Part shown: positions 53,844-64,000 of the stretch, piece after piece
How positions within the stretch are numbered: position 1 is the stretch's first letter
How the letters are laid out: the number at the start of each line of letters is the position of its first letter
Assembly: GCA_030844895.1 (NCBI GenBank)
Contig: CM061231.1
Span: 90,120,706 to 90,184,705 of the forward strand
Length of the DNA stretch: 64,000 nt
Direction of reading: 5' to 3'
DNA from: Ambrosia x helenae
Taxonomy: Eukaryota; Streptophyta; Magnoliopsida; Asterales; Asteraceae
Notes under the pieces: generated by a model
The model's input: only the letters and a program-made list of their open reading frames with translations
Told to the model about the DNA's origin: nothing
The model's database searches: none
Position numbers and translations under genes: made by a program

Positions 53844-55061
53844 CTCGACCTGACGTGTTCGTTTGTTGAATACCCGTTTAAGCGGGGTTGCATATCTAAC
53901 AAAGAATTCTTCTTTAGCTTTTGGTGCGAACTTATCAGATGGATTAAGCATTGTACACGGGGCTCCAAACGGTTCTAGATACTCTAAGTTCGGCTTTCGT
54001 GGATTCAACAGTTCATAAGAAGTTTTACCAAACTTCTTCACCGTTAAAACACGATTGAGAGTATAACAAGCTGCGTAAATTGCTTCGTTCCAGAACATTA
54101 CTGGAAGATTGGAATCCGCAAGCATTGTCCTTGCCGCTTCAATTAGAGTCCTGTTTTTGTGTTCTGCGACACCGTTCTGTTGAGGGGTATACGGAGCACT
54201 GTATTCATGATGAATTCCTTTGTCTTCACAAAGAGCATCCATCTGTGCATTCTTAAACTCCGTCCCATTGTGACTCCTAATTCTCTTGATCTTCAGACCA
54301 TAGATATTTTCCAATCGAGTGAACAGAACCTTCAGAATATTAAACGTGTCGCTCTTATGATGCAAGCACATAACCCATGAAAAGCTGGAGTAGTCATCTG
54401 TGACCATAAGACAGTACAATTCACCAGCATGACTTTTACGCTTGCCGGTCCGAACAGATCCATGTGCAAACGCTCAAGTGGTAGTTTAACTGAATTGACT
54501 TTCTTTGGTTTATGGGATTGCTTGTGCTGCTTTCCTTTCTTGCAACTCACACATTTGTCATCCAAATGAAAATGTTTAACATTCACGACTTTGACAACAC
54601 ATTGCTTGTGCTGCTTTCCTTTCTTGCAACTCACCCTTGGAGCGGAAACACGTGACTTGGCCTTGTGTAGTCATAGCTTTTGACATATCGAGAATGTACA
54701 GATTGTTCACTCTCGGTGCTTTTAGCATAACCCACTCTTTTGGTAGAACGAATCCTGGCTTGAGTATATAGCAAGATTTGTCATCAAAGAATACCGAAAA
54801 CTGTTTATCACAGATCTGACTGACACTGAGCAGATTATAATCAATTTGCTTCACGTACGAAATCTTCTCAAAACTCACTATCCCATTACTTACACTACCC
54901 TCCATAGTAACATATCCACCTTTATTCCCAGCAAATGCTACGTATCCGCCATTGATATTGTTGATGTCAAACAGTAGCGATAAATCCCCTTTCATGTGAC
55001 CAGAAGCTCCACTGTCAACAATCCAAAGACTGCTCACAGGGCCAGCTAAAGCTCTCTGCAC
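53844..55061 (-). pseudogene. pol: B1 pol, protease and integrase part
   Basis: Protease motif LWIVDSGASGHM near 55025 and LLSVSQICDKQFSVFFDD; a damaged zinc-binding region (see 54517-54634); then integrase RLHMDLFGPASV near 54460, RSHNGTEF near 54270 with His where the catalytic Asp belongs, PQQNGVAEHKNRTLIEAA near 54180 and LTVKKFGKTSYELL. It ends KRTRQVED at the junction with A2. A TGA lies just before the start at 55065-55067. The bases TATGTGCAGAGAG at the start are shared with A1. The rest of integrase, and the first part of the linker, are missing. Confidence 0.85.
54517..54634. repeat. 34 bp direct repeat in B1 pol
   Basis: ATTGCTTGTGCTGC and the next 20 bases occur at 54517-54550 and again at 54601-54634. 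The encoded SCKKGKQHKQ appears twice, and the expected His-His half of the integrase HHCC domain is gone. Confidence 0.85.
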
Positions 55062-55116
55062 ATATCAAGTAAAAATATTAGATTTTTTGGGGGACCCAAG
55101 CCTGCTTGGTCTTGGG

Positions 55117-56649
55117 TCATTGAACATTGAGTTTCAAAGATTCTTTTTCACAAACATTTTGATTTGAATTGATCTTTTTCTGATCAATTAAATCTTTTTC
55201 AGTTTCAGGTTTCTCATTCACTTGTGAAGATGAAGCACCTTGAGAACCCTTTGATGACCAATACTGTTCCGAACGTTTCAAGATCCGGATTTGAGATTTT
55301 GGGGTCTCAACCGGTTTCTTTACTTCGTCCTTAAAGGAAACTTTCTTGGTTACCTTCTTTGATTTAACAGAGACAGGTCCAACTGTTGGTTTGACTGCAG
55401 GTTTTACAGGTACCTTTTGCTTGTCAACAGTTGTGTTCACCACAGGTTTCTTAAGAGGTTTTTCCATGGCTATCCGGTTACGACGGTCATATGTCATCTA
55501 ACGATTTTCCTTCTTTTGAAAATATCTGCTTTGGTTATAAGACGGTGCAGGTTGAGGAACAAATCGTCTTTGTGGATAACAATGATTATCGACTGGACTC
55601 TGGTATTTCTGCTTCACTTCAACCTCGTGCCTTTTGTGCCTAACATACGGGCAGTGTGCAAGTAAATGCCCTCTCTCCCCGCACTTAAAACACGCACGGT
55701 ATTCCTCAAAGTTGTTCTTGGCGTTTGACTTAGCATATGTAGTGATAGGATATTGATCATCCACACACCTTCTTCTAAGACTCTCAGGAGTTGGGTCCTT
55801 GGAGTAAGTCGGCTCAAGAAAACTATTAGCCTTCTCCTTTGGCTTGATAAACTCTGTGACATGAACCTTTGGTTCTTTTGGAACATCCAAATAAATTTTC
55901 TTTAAAACCTCTGGAGGTACATCATTTGTTCGCTCATGTTTTGGGAACCAAATGGTACTCTCCTGCCAAATTTTCTCAATCTTGGAATAGTTGGCAAATT
56001 TGATTGGATATTCCTCGTCAAAAATTATCTTATCGGATCCCACCATCCGATAGAAAACTTTGTAGGGTTTGTCACATTGTTCATTTTTCTCAACATGCAT
56101 AACCGATTGATTCGCTCGATGAGCGTTAGCCATGGGATGCATAATCTGAGATGGTGACACAAGTTCATTTGTAATAATGTGATTTTCAGCAGGAATATCA
56201 CACACCTTCTCAGATTTGTCATCCTCAGAGTCGGAATCTTCAGTTACAACAATCACACCTTCATTATTTAGTCCCAAAATAGGTCTAACATCAGAATTAG
56301 GGTCTCATACACTAGAGGTGTTAGACTCATCATCCGATGTCGAGTCAGACTTAACTGAGCTCTCCGGTGTTATTGAATGCAAAGTATGGTTTTCAAATAA
56401 CATAGGAGATGGGACGGCCTTGTAGTTTGCACTACTAGACTGTGAAGGCTCCTCAATAATATGATCAACAACATATGCAATGTGCTTATAGCTTTCAAGC
56501 TTCTTGTTGACTATCTCAGCAAAGCTCTTGATGGTAGCCATTTCAAGTTTTGTATTTTCCAATTCATTGATATAGTTGTTAATAGCTAATTGTTTCAAAG
56601 ATAAAGTCTTTTTAAGATCTGAAAAGTCTTTCTTGTAACCATCAAGCAC
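55117..56649 (-). pseudogene. B1 gag-pol linker with second zinc knuckle
   Basis: Coiled coil at the start (DFSDLKKTLSLKQLAINNY near 56620), then an acidic stretch, then DKIIFDEEYPIKFANY (near 56030) and the knuckle CFKCGERGHLLAHC (C-X2-C-X4-H-X4-C, near 55690), followed by a Lys-rich tail (VKSKKVTKKVSFKDEVKKP near 55370). Stops interrupt it at 56307 and 55498-55500. The frame is -1 relative to the gag part, as in A1, but here the shift lies inside the coil and is probably a simple indel. Confidence 0.75.
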
Positions 56650-59108
56650 TTTATTGAATTCTCGTGCTTCTTTTTGATACGATTAACAATTGATCTTAGC
56701 ACTCTCAAGCTGAACCCTGAGTTGCTCATATCCTCTGTCAATCTATCGCATGCACCACAATACCTCTCACTATTCATATCTAAATTAGATTCAGAACTTA
56801 CCTGCTTTGAAGGCTTAGTCATCGCCATCAATGCAAAGTGTGCTTCCTTTCCAGCAAAGAATTTAGAATTGTTGATTCTGGTAAAAGCATCATCCACTAT
56901 GCACGATTTGCGTGTCATCAGAAAATCAGCTTCGGCAAGAAGTTGATCGATATCATCATCTAGTGAGTTAACACTAGCTTCAGAATCAAAATCGCTCTCC
57001 GTATCAGAATAAGCTGAATCACACTGTTGAGGAACATCAGTAACAGAGTCTAGAATCAATCCGGACTTCTTCTCAACACAAACATCACTTTCTTCACTCA
57101 ACTCTTCAATCTTCACTTCAGACACAGACATCTTCTCAGTCACCAAAACATCTTCAACAGATACCGGCTCATCCAAATCCATCTTCTAGGCAACACACGC
57201 CACATTACCAGCCGTGATTTCCTCAACACCGAGTTGCATACCAGTCCAATCAAAACCCTCATCTTTCTGAATGACCAAAGCCTGATTCTGATTATCTAGT
57301 TGGGTTTGGCTGTTTGGTGTAGAAATAGGAATGATAGTTCTGGTTGGATTGTGTGGTGTTTGATTTTGGTTCCGGTTTTGTGTAGTGGTTTGTCTAACAA
57401 TATTGTTTGGTGAGATGTTTTGGCGGTTTGGGTAATTGTTTTGTTGTTGAAAATTGGAGTTGTTTTGACTTTGGTATGATACCTGATTTTGACGCATCTG
57501 GTAGTTGGTGTTGAAAGGATTCCTGTTCCCCTGCTGTGCTGGCTGTGTGCATTCTCTTTTGAAGTGACCTTTCCCACCATAGTTAAAACATGTCACTTTG
57601 GCTTCGGTGAAGCCATATGTGGTGTTTGGAGAAGTAGAAAGATCATTTATGCCCGTCTTCTCAATAAACTCAATCGCTCGCCTCATAACACTAGCAAACG
57701 CCCACTGGATGTCAATGAGCTCCATCTCTTCTTTGTCAATTTGCGCATAGTCCTCACTGGTTAGATTGTTGTTACCAATTTGACTAGCGACTAAACCGTT
57801 ATAAGAAGCAACCATAGCAGAAACCAATGCTACATGTTGCTGTGCAACTTCAACAGTAACATTGTTCAAGTTCGAAGTCTCCAACACAATTGGGCTCTGA
57901 TTAGGTTGATTTGGGTGCATTTGGTTTTGATTCACTTAAGGAATATAGGATTGTTGTTGAGGTTGGTTGATACTTGCAGAATAACAAGCAGCTTGTTGCA
58001 TTGGTGAAAATGGTGGGATGTAAGTAGTAGTAGGGTATGATGGTGGGGTATAAGATGAAGTTTGAGCAAGATAGTTTATGGGGGCTTTGGGTGGTTCAAC
58101 AATACTTGATACACTAGCAATGTGTGGTGCAATAGTAGTACTCGAACTTGAACTAGCTAGAGATGAAGATGTACTGCCATGGTATAACTCTGGATTCTGA
58201 GAGACTTGGGCTCTTTTTGCCTTCCTCTTTTCTTCCATCTCTTTGTTTTCAAGCTTCTGGATAAACTCATTGATGGTCCAGTATTGGTACACATCCTTCT
58301 CCTTGAGTACCTCGATGTGTTGATTCCAGTATGGTGGCAACGCATCAGCAAATTTTTCCACCAGCTCAGACATCGGTATATTGATCTCATAACTTGAAAG
58401 TTCAGTCAATAAGTGACAGTACCTCGGAATCAACTCCTTCAGCGTCGCATTTCCCATATAGCTGAAGTTCTCAAACTCTTTTCTCAACTCCTCCCTTCTA
58501 AGCTTCCTAGTCTTCTCATTCCCGTCATGACGATTCCTTAACATGTCCCACAATTGTTTAGAAGTGGTACACAACCCAAACTGATGTAAGAGATCAGTGT
58601 TAATGGCCTGGGACAGTTGGGAAAACGACTTCTTTTCCACCGCAAACTTCTTCCTCTCGTCTTCAGCAAGACTCTCTAATGGAATCGGCTCACCTGTGTT
58701 CTCCAAAACCGGAGCAACATACCCCTTAGCAATCATTTGCCAAGCTTCCATTCCTTCTAATCCCATTCCCTCTAGATGAATCTTAAACTTTGTCTTCCAT
58801 TGGTTGTAGTCTACCATTTCCATCAACTTTGGTGGACGGCTCCCACTACCCGAAGATAAGTCACGAATAAGTGCAGAAATCGCATTAGTAGTCTGAGAGT
58901 GTACCGCCGCTGCTGCAACTCCCCAGTAATCAGCCATAGGTTGTGGTTGTGGTTGTGTAACTTGTTGGTTCATAGAACTAGTCATCGCCAAATAGTTAAT
59001 CGGTTGGGATGGTTGACTAGTCTTCTGAGCAGCTACCGACCAAGGATCCATAGTTGTCTGCTGTTGTGGTGTTGTATTAGGTCGTGGTGTTGTAGGATAC
59101 TTCCACAT
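56595..59108 (-). pseudogene. gag: B1 Gag with in-frame stops
   Basis: Start MWKYPTTPRPNTTP at 59108, six bases after a 3' splice-like site. The gag core includes PPKLMEMVDYNQWKTKFKIH, LLHQFGLCTTSKQLWDML and ENFSYMGNATLKELIPRY. TAA at 57936-57938 and TAG at 57186-57188 are in frame with open sequence on both sides, and gag continues with DEPVSVEDVLV to 56595. The zinc knuckle reads CFNYGGKGHFKREC: the second Cys is Tyr (TGT to TAT). Gln/Asn-rich stretches surround it. It is dead, but the frame is otherwise kept for 2.5 kb. Confidence 0.85.
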
Positions 59109-59568
59109 ATCGCTCTGAAAATGATAAAACACGAAACGATTAGAAAGATTTAACAACAGTTTCTACGTTCGACCCTTTTGAAGTATTGTGTGGTCGAATG
59201 TAAAATTTAATCCAGATTCGACCGATTGACAAGGTTCGAATGTAGAAAATAACAGACTCGTTTCACTTTCGACCAATTTAACCCAAGTTCGACCACCCGA
59301 TTTGTCGAATGTACCACTTATGGTCGAATGAACAACAACACACTAAAACTTTCTAGGTTCGACCAAATATCACTCCACGTTCGACCAAAAAATCCTTGGT
59401 TCGACCTAAAAACTCCACTCTCGACCAAATCTCCCTAGGTTCGACCCTTTCATTTTGAAAAACGGTTATACTTTGAAAATCAGTTATTTTGATCAAAAAA
59501 TTTCAAATGTTGATGAAAATTTCAAATCAGCTGTAATATTATCAATTTGTGGTTGTTTGATCCTTTTA
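59109..59568 (-). other. B1 5' leader, dense TTCGACC/GGTCGAA motifs, ending in a 3' splice-like site
   Basis: Thirteen copies of TCGACC or GGTCGAA/GTTCGAA lie between 59161 and 59450, one about every 20 bases. Minus-strand TTTTATCATTTTCAG ends at 59115, six bases before the gag ATG. No donor was identified with confidence. Confidence 0.65.
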
Positions 59569-59580
59569 GCTCTGATACCA
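59569..59580 (-). promoter_or_regulatory. B1 primer binding site (tRNA initiator Met)
   Basis: Minus TGGTATCAGAGC, three bases after the 5' LTR end. Confidence 0.9.
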
Positions 59581-59583
59581 CTT

Positions 59584-60099
59584 TGTATGCGTATAGGATC
59601 GGCTAATCAACAAAGAATATGATCAAACAAATTCAATTCAGGTGCGGAATCCCTAAATTGATCACAAAATGATAATAAAACTAGCAAAACACACAAATCA
59701 TCATAAACACATTCATTTCATTCATAATCATAATCATTTACACTTCAAAAGATTTTTTATAATGATATTAATCAGTTACAGACTTGACAAAAACCCTAGA
59801 GAGAAACACACTCTGGGAGGGAAACAAAATGACCAAAAGTTAAACATACAAAAATGATTCAGCCTTATATAGACCTGCACATTCGCCCAAATAGCTTAGT
59901 CGAATGTGCAGGTTCGACCATTCATATAGGGCGAAGCTGGACATATATACATATAAATCTTCATTCGACCTCCCAGAGTCTCCTTCGACCATTCACTTCT
60001 ACCTTCGACCATTTATATCCACCTTCGACCACTCGAAAACAACAAAACATATTATAATTTGCAATTCAATAGCACTAGCTGCACTTTCGTGTATCTACA
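59584..60099 (-). repeat. B1 5' LTR (516 bp)
   Basis: Minus TGTAGATACACG to GCATACA, colinear with the 3' LTR. TATATAAG box at 59864-59871 and TTCGACC run at 59881-60040. Confidence 0.92.
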
Positions 60100-60104
60100 A
60101 ATAA

Positions 60105-60735
60105 CACCATGCAGCCACCCAGATTCAGTCAACAAAACATCCAGCAACGCCCACCAAACAACGGTTACCCGTCCGTGGATGAAAGACTTGCAAAAATCGA
60201 AGCCCGATCAGCAGCAAGAATGGATGAAAAGTTCAACAACACCAACAAGAGGCTTCAAGGACTTGAGTCCACCATCAGAAATTTGGAGGTACAGTTGGGC
60301 GTAATGGCCAAGTATCTCGCAGAAAGACCCTTTGGAAGCCTTCCAAGCAACATTGAAACCAACCCAAAAGCCAATGTTAGTGCCATAACCCTTCGAAGCA
60401 GCCGCGTTTATCCTGAGCCAACGGTACCTGCCGACGAAGAAGTTATAACACCCAACCCACTCACAAATGAACCCACTCTGAACATAACCATTCCCAACAT
60501 CACCGCACCAAAAAACTCAACCGCCAGTTCACCAATGCCGGCTAATGATGAGCCCACTATTAACCAGAATCCTTCGATTTCTCCACCACCAGAACCACCA
60601 GCAAAGACAGTACGAAGAGAGTACCGGCCTCATATTCCTTATCCCGGTTGATTGATGAAACAAAAGACGGATGAGCAGTTCCAGAAATTCACCGAACTCC
60701 TAAGTCAAATCCATGTCAACTTACCTTTTATAGAA
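60105..60735 (+). pseudogene. gag: Athila-like gag, 3' part
   Basis: Resumes at the B1 right flank with TMQPPRFSQQN. A coil-like region (RLAKIEARSAARMDEKF, LQGLESTIRNLEVQLG), a conserved NVSAITLRSS block and a Pro-rich tail ending RREYRPHIPYPG follow. A TGA at 60649-60651 and a TAG near 60742 fall in the same frame, so gag and protease were once continuous. Confidence 0.82.
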
Positions 60736-60747
60736 GTCATTTAGCAA

Positions 60748-61470
60748 ATGCCCAAGTACTCCAAATTCCTGAAGAACTTCTTGAGCAACAAGAAAAATCT
60801 CGAGGCAGCGGTCAAAGGAAACGCACGTGAGTGCGCGGCACTACTCCAACAAAATCTTCCTCCAAAGCTAACCGACCCAGGGAAATTTTCTTTACCGTGC
60901 TCCATAGGCAATTTTCCTACAAATTATGCCTTAGCAGATCTGAGTGCAAGTATGAATGCTATGCCCACTTATATCTACAAGCAACTCAATTTAGGCAACC
61001 CGCGACCATTGATAGCTTCGATCGAGTTGGCGGATGGTACCATAAAGAAACCAGAGGGGATTGTCGAAAATTTGCTCATCAAAATAGGGAAATTAGTTTT
61101 CCCCGTTGACTTTGTCATCCTCAACATGGGCGAGAGTAATGTTCCTATTATTCCGGGCCGACCATTCTTAGCTAGCGCCAGAGCCACAATAGATACGAGT
61201 GAGGGGATTCTTACACTTCGGGTTGGGAATAATAAGTCGCACTACACAGCCGGTGGAAGAGAATATGAAACTGAAGATCCATTTGACGTGGCCCACTTCA
61301 TTGATAAGCAATTAGATTATCAATTGATGAAAACCAAATGTACAGCAGTAGCCCCACCGGAAGAATCATCGGTAGGGCTTGATAATACCAAGTGGATAGA
61401 TAAATATTGGGATAGTCGTCAGAGGACTGGATGGAGGAAGAAAAACCCACGGAAAAGAAACACCACCTAA
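60748..61470 (+). pseudogene. pro: Athila-like protease region
   Basis: MPKYSKFLKNFLSNKKNLE and SLPCSIGNFPTNYALADLSASMNAMP mark the Athila/Tat retropepsin. The catalytic motif reads ADLSAS, Ser where Gly usually follows Asp-Leu. The flap and VPIIPGRPFLASARATIDT (near 61140) are well preserved. The frame ends at 61470 in a Lys/Arg-rich tail. No RT follows. Confidence 0.8.
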
Positions 61471-63246
61471 GTACAAGAGGTCAGAAAGGAAGCAGTCTGA
61501 GCATCATGCGTTTTGTCCAGCCAAAGACGTGAAACGTGGCGCTACCGTGGAGGCAGCCCGGATTAGTAGCTTAGGATGAATAAGTTGAGAGGTTGGTGTA
61601 TACGGTAGACGAGTCCATCAAGAACCATCAGGTATGGTCGTTTACTCTTGATACTTTCTATCACCCAGGTATGCCCTCTCGGCATTAGGACCAGTAGCTT
61701 GTTTTTATTTTTATTTTTTTTCTCGTACTAATAAACTATTGAAGTTCATTCCAAGTGGTTTCTCTCGAGATAGCAGACAAGGCAGCTGTGGGGATCGACC
61801 GCATGCAGACCGTTGGAAGACAAAAGGGGGAGTTACTTGTTCCTTTTGACTTGCCCACTTTTTCTTTGCACTTACATATATTACTATTATTAAATTAAAA
61901 TTGTGCAAAAGAATTAAGTGTGAGGTATTTAAAATTTTTATAAATATTTAAAATACCTCAAAGTAGTCTAGCAAACCGCAACTAAAAAGGCAATATTTTT
62001 AAAAGAAGTTTTTGGCAACAAAAACGTTTTAAAACCCTTTGAGTCGGCCCAACGACTTTGCGGGAGATTAGGGAGGTTTTTGGTAGACGAAAAGAACATC
62101 TTAAGGTGTTCCCTGATTCCTTAGAAACCCCTACCCTTTTCCATGTGAGCATTATTGAGCCTTATCAAGCACACCATTTCACATATATATACACTACATA
62201 TGCTCGTTCAGTTGTTTTGAGAGATATTCCCCGATTGGTATGACCCGATTAGAAGTTGTGTGACTTATACGCTGCGAAACCGCATCAGAGAAGAGTGTGT
62301 GAAAATGATTTAGGCACCTAGGACTTACCCATTCCGTTATCATTAGCCTTTCACACATTTTCCCCACCCCTAGCCACCCATTTTTTAGCGTTAGCCTTTT
62401 CATTTTCTTATGTTCATTTAGCCCCTGCCATAACGAGGTTAGGGAGGTATTTAGGTGTTGAGGAAGCCACACATCAAGAATCAAGAAGAATCAAGAATCA
62501 AGATCGTGAAGAGGCTACAAAAGAAAGCCATTAAAAGAGCATACCATGTGTTAGCCATCACCCAATCCGCACCATGAGAAACTTTTGTAAAAAACAAAGT
62601 GTGTGTGTGAATAAGAGAATCAAGGGAACTTCATAAAGAAGAGTTTTGCAATGTTGTTTGAAGAGACCAAGTGATCGACCCAACCTAGTGGAGGCTATTA
62701 GGCAGCCCTGGCGCCGAACGGTTCACGAGAGAAGGCCAAAGTCGAGCTGCAATGTCCAAGGAGAAGATTAGCAAAGCCAACTTGAGAAGATCACCGAGAT
62801 TCCAACAAACACGTTAAGCACCAACCCAAAATCAGTCATGGTGGTAGACTCCATTACTACCCTATTTTCACCATCCCACTAAATAACCACCGAAAAGTCC
62901 TATTGATTTACACACCCCACCTCAATAAAAAGCGGTGGAGTTGCAATTTGCACCCAAGCCTTTGATTCGCGTCATCCATCGGGTTGAATTTGAGTGATCA
63001 CCCCAAAAATGAAACCCGAGTGAATGAGAGAAGTGAGGAAAAAGGAAAAAGGGGGCCACCTTAGGGAATGTTGTAATAAAGTCTTACCAAAAGCAATGCC
63101 TGAAATCCCGAAAGTTTATTAAGTTAGACTCTTAGGAGGTAAGTTAAGCTCGGCACATCGAGTTAAACATACAATTTTTATCCCACTAAAATTGCCTAAG
63201 GTTCGGTTTGCTTGAGGACAAGCAAACGCGTAAGTGTGAGGTATTA
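61471..63246 (+). other. Athila-like 3' internal region, non-coding
   Basis: No RT, integrase or env-like ORF. A purine/AT phrase TAAGTGTGAGGTATT occurs at about 61916 and again at about 63231, just before the LTR. Short hydrophobic ORFs (such as 62058-62243) lack motifs. Deletion after protease probably removed the pol core. Confidence 0.55.
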
Positions 63247-63789
63247 TGATGTGCCAAAAAATTGATATGTTTTCACCCACAATTACCACCTGGTTTAAGG
63301 TCTAAATCGTGCTTTTATCTTTCTTTTATCATGATTTATCGTCCTTTGTGGATAAATGCAGATTTGTAGGCCCGGTGACGAAAAGAAGTGAAAACTTGCA
63401 CAAAACGGCATGAAAAGATGAAGATTTGAAGACTTTGAAGATATGCCAGACATGGCACGGCCATGCTAACGGGTGTGCAGCCTTCCTGGGTCAACAAGTC
63501 AACATTTCCAAGTCAAAGGAGGTCAATTTCAGAGTTCCAGGAAGTGCACGGACGTGCATAATGATGAAGCACGGTCGTGCTTTACTCCAGTGTGTTTTCT
63601 AAGGCAAAAACTGGCCAAGACTGACAAGACAGTTAGCCTCCAGGACAAGCACGGGCGTGCCACTTAGGGTGGCACGGGCGTGCTCAGTAACAACCTGACA
63701 TCTGTTGTACAAAGGACTCTACAACAGTACCCATTGTCGTGCATGGGTGTGCCAGAACATTGTCAAGGGCGTGCAAGAGCTGGAATGCC

Positions 63790-63797
63790 TATAAATA
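63790..63797 (+). promoter_or_regulatory. TATA box in Athila-like LTR
   Basis: GCCTATAAATAGAGGC, an imperfect palindrome around a strong TATA box. Confidence 0.7.
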
Positions 63798-63924
63798 GAG
63801 GCCTCCACCCCACATTTTGAAGAATCCCTTTCCACTCGCAATCCAACACTTCTCCATGAAGTTTCTACTCCCTGAGAGGTTTAGAGGTGTCCCTTGGAGC
63901 CTGGGATCACACCACAAACACCTT

Positions 63925-63946
63925 GAGAGAGAGAGAGAGAGAGAGA
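63925..63946 (+). repeat. (GA)11 microsatellite
   Basis: Uninterrupted GA dinucleotides downstream of the LTR TATA box, likely in the transcribed leader. Confidence 0.95.
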
Positions 63947-64000
63947 AACACCCCAAAATCAGCCAAAACCCTTAGAAATCTCATTATCACGCTCCAACAT

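Larger units (their letters stand above)
28343..60099 (-). mobile_element. B1: Sirevirus-like Ty1/copia element, minus strand, with nested A2 and A1
   Basis: Two 516 bp LTRs (59584-60099 and 28343-28858), a Met primer site, gag, pol, a 2.2 kb spacer, ORF3 and a polypurine tract are present in that order on the minus strand. AATAA flanks the element at 28336-28340 and 60100-60104; two extra T residues lie between the left copy and the LTR. Removing A2 and A1 leaves roughly 14.6 kb, large for copia but fitting the Sirevirus/Maximus lineage with an env-like third ORF. LTRs differ at a small percentage of sites, and coding regions carry many nonsense changes, so it is much older than A1. Confidence 0.9.
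27238..64000 (+). mobile_element. Athila-like Ty3/gypsy element lacking RT and integrase; split by B1
   Basis: A tRNA-Asp-type primer site (27247-27264), gag (27321-28340 and 60105 onward), an Athila-style protease (60748-61470), a non-coding 3' region and the start of a 3' LTR (63247-64000) are in order. There is no trace of RT, RNase H or integrase, so it is a deletion derivative. The family B element B1 sits inside gag. The reading frame before and after the insertion agrees when the target-site duplication is counted once. Confidence 0.8.
63247..64000 (+). repeat. Athila-like 3' LTR, first 754 bp
   Basis: Begins TGATGTGCCAAAAAATTG after TTGCTTGAGGACAAGCAAA, the usual end of an Athila internal region. 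Several GCACGG-N-CGTGC palindromic motifs lie at 63456-63775 and a TATAAATA box at 63790-63797. It runs off the window. Confidence 0.65.

Overview
This is nuclear DNA of a flowering plant made almost entirely of nested LTR retrotransposons. I found no host gene, rRNA, functional tRNA or CRISPR array. The evidence is Ty1/copia and Ty3/gypsy polyproteins, initiator-tRNA-Met and Athila-type primer sites, TATAAATA LTR promoters, plant-like splice sites and target-site duplications. The style of the elements, especially two copia families with a long extra ORF after pol, suggests a eudicot, probably Asteraceae; that is an inference from memory.

Layout. (1) 1-4124: a non-autonomous Tekay/Del-like gypsy element on + (T1), whose 5' LTR runs off the left edge. 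(2) 4125-about 8530: a minus-strand Tekay/Del-like element (T2) with a pre-gag ORF and a very long LTR. (3) About 8540-10963: a + strand relative (T3), head to head with T2, with the same pre-gag ORF and a gag cut off after 16 codons. (4) 10964-16729: a rearranged, partly inverted copy of a Sirevirus-like copia family (family B copy 2). (5) 16730-about 24330: a decayed Tat-clade gypsy element with an antisense gene downstream of pol. (6) About 24331-64000: an Athila-like gypsy element without RT or integrase. Its gag is split by a minus-strand family B element (B1, 28343-60099, TSD AATAA). B1 pol is split by a 5'-truncated minus-strand copy of a second Sirevirus-like family (A2). The third ORF of A2 is split by a complete, very young + strand family A element (A1, 37766-49411, TSD AATGT). 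Insertion order is Athila, then B1, then A2, then A1.

How the genes work together. In A1, gag (capsid, two zinc knuckles) and pol (protease, integrase, RT, RNase H) make and integrate the cDNA. ORF3 (1165 aa) follows pol in the env-like position. Families A and B share an N-terminal ORF3 domain although the rest differs. In B, both the gag and ORF3 start codons lie 6-7 nt after a good 3' splice site, which suggests separately spliced messages. In A, ORF3 has its own TATA-like box and CT-rich leader. The Tekay/Del-like LTRs share an intron-like segment, and each element family carries its own short, repeated, often palindromic motif.

Limits: lineage names rest on motifs read by eye. Outer borders of T2, T3, the Tat LTR and the left end of Athila are approximate. 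Most coding regions other than those of A1 are pseudogenes.
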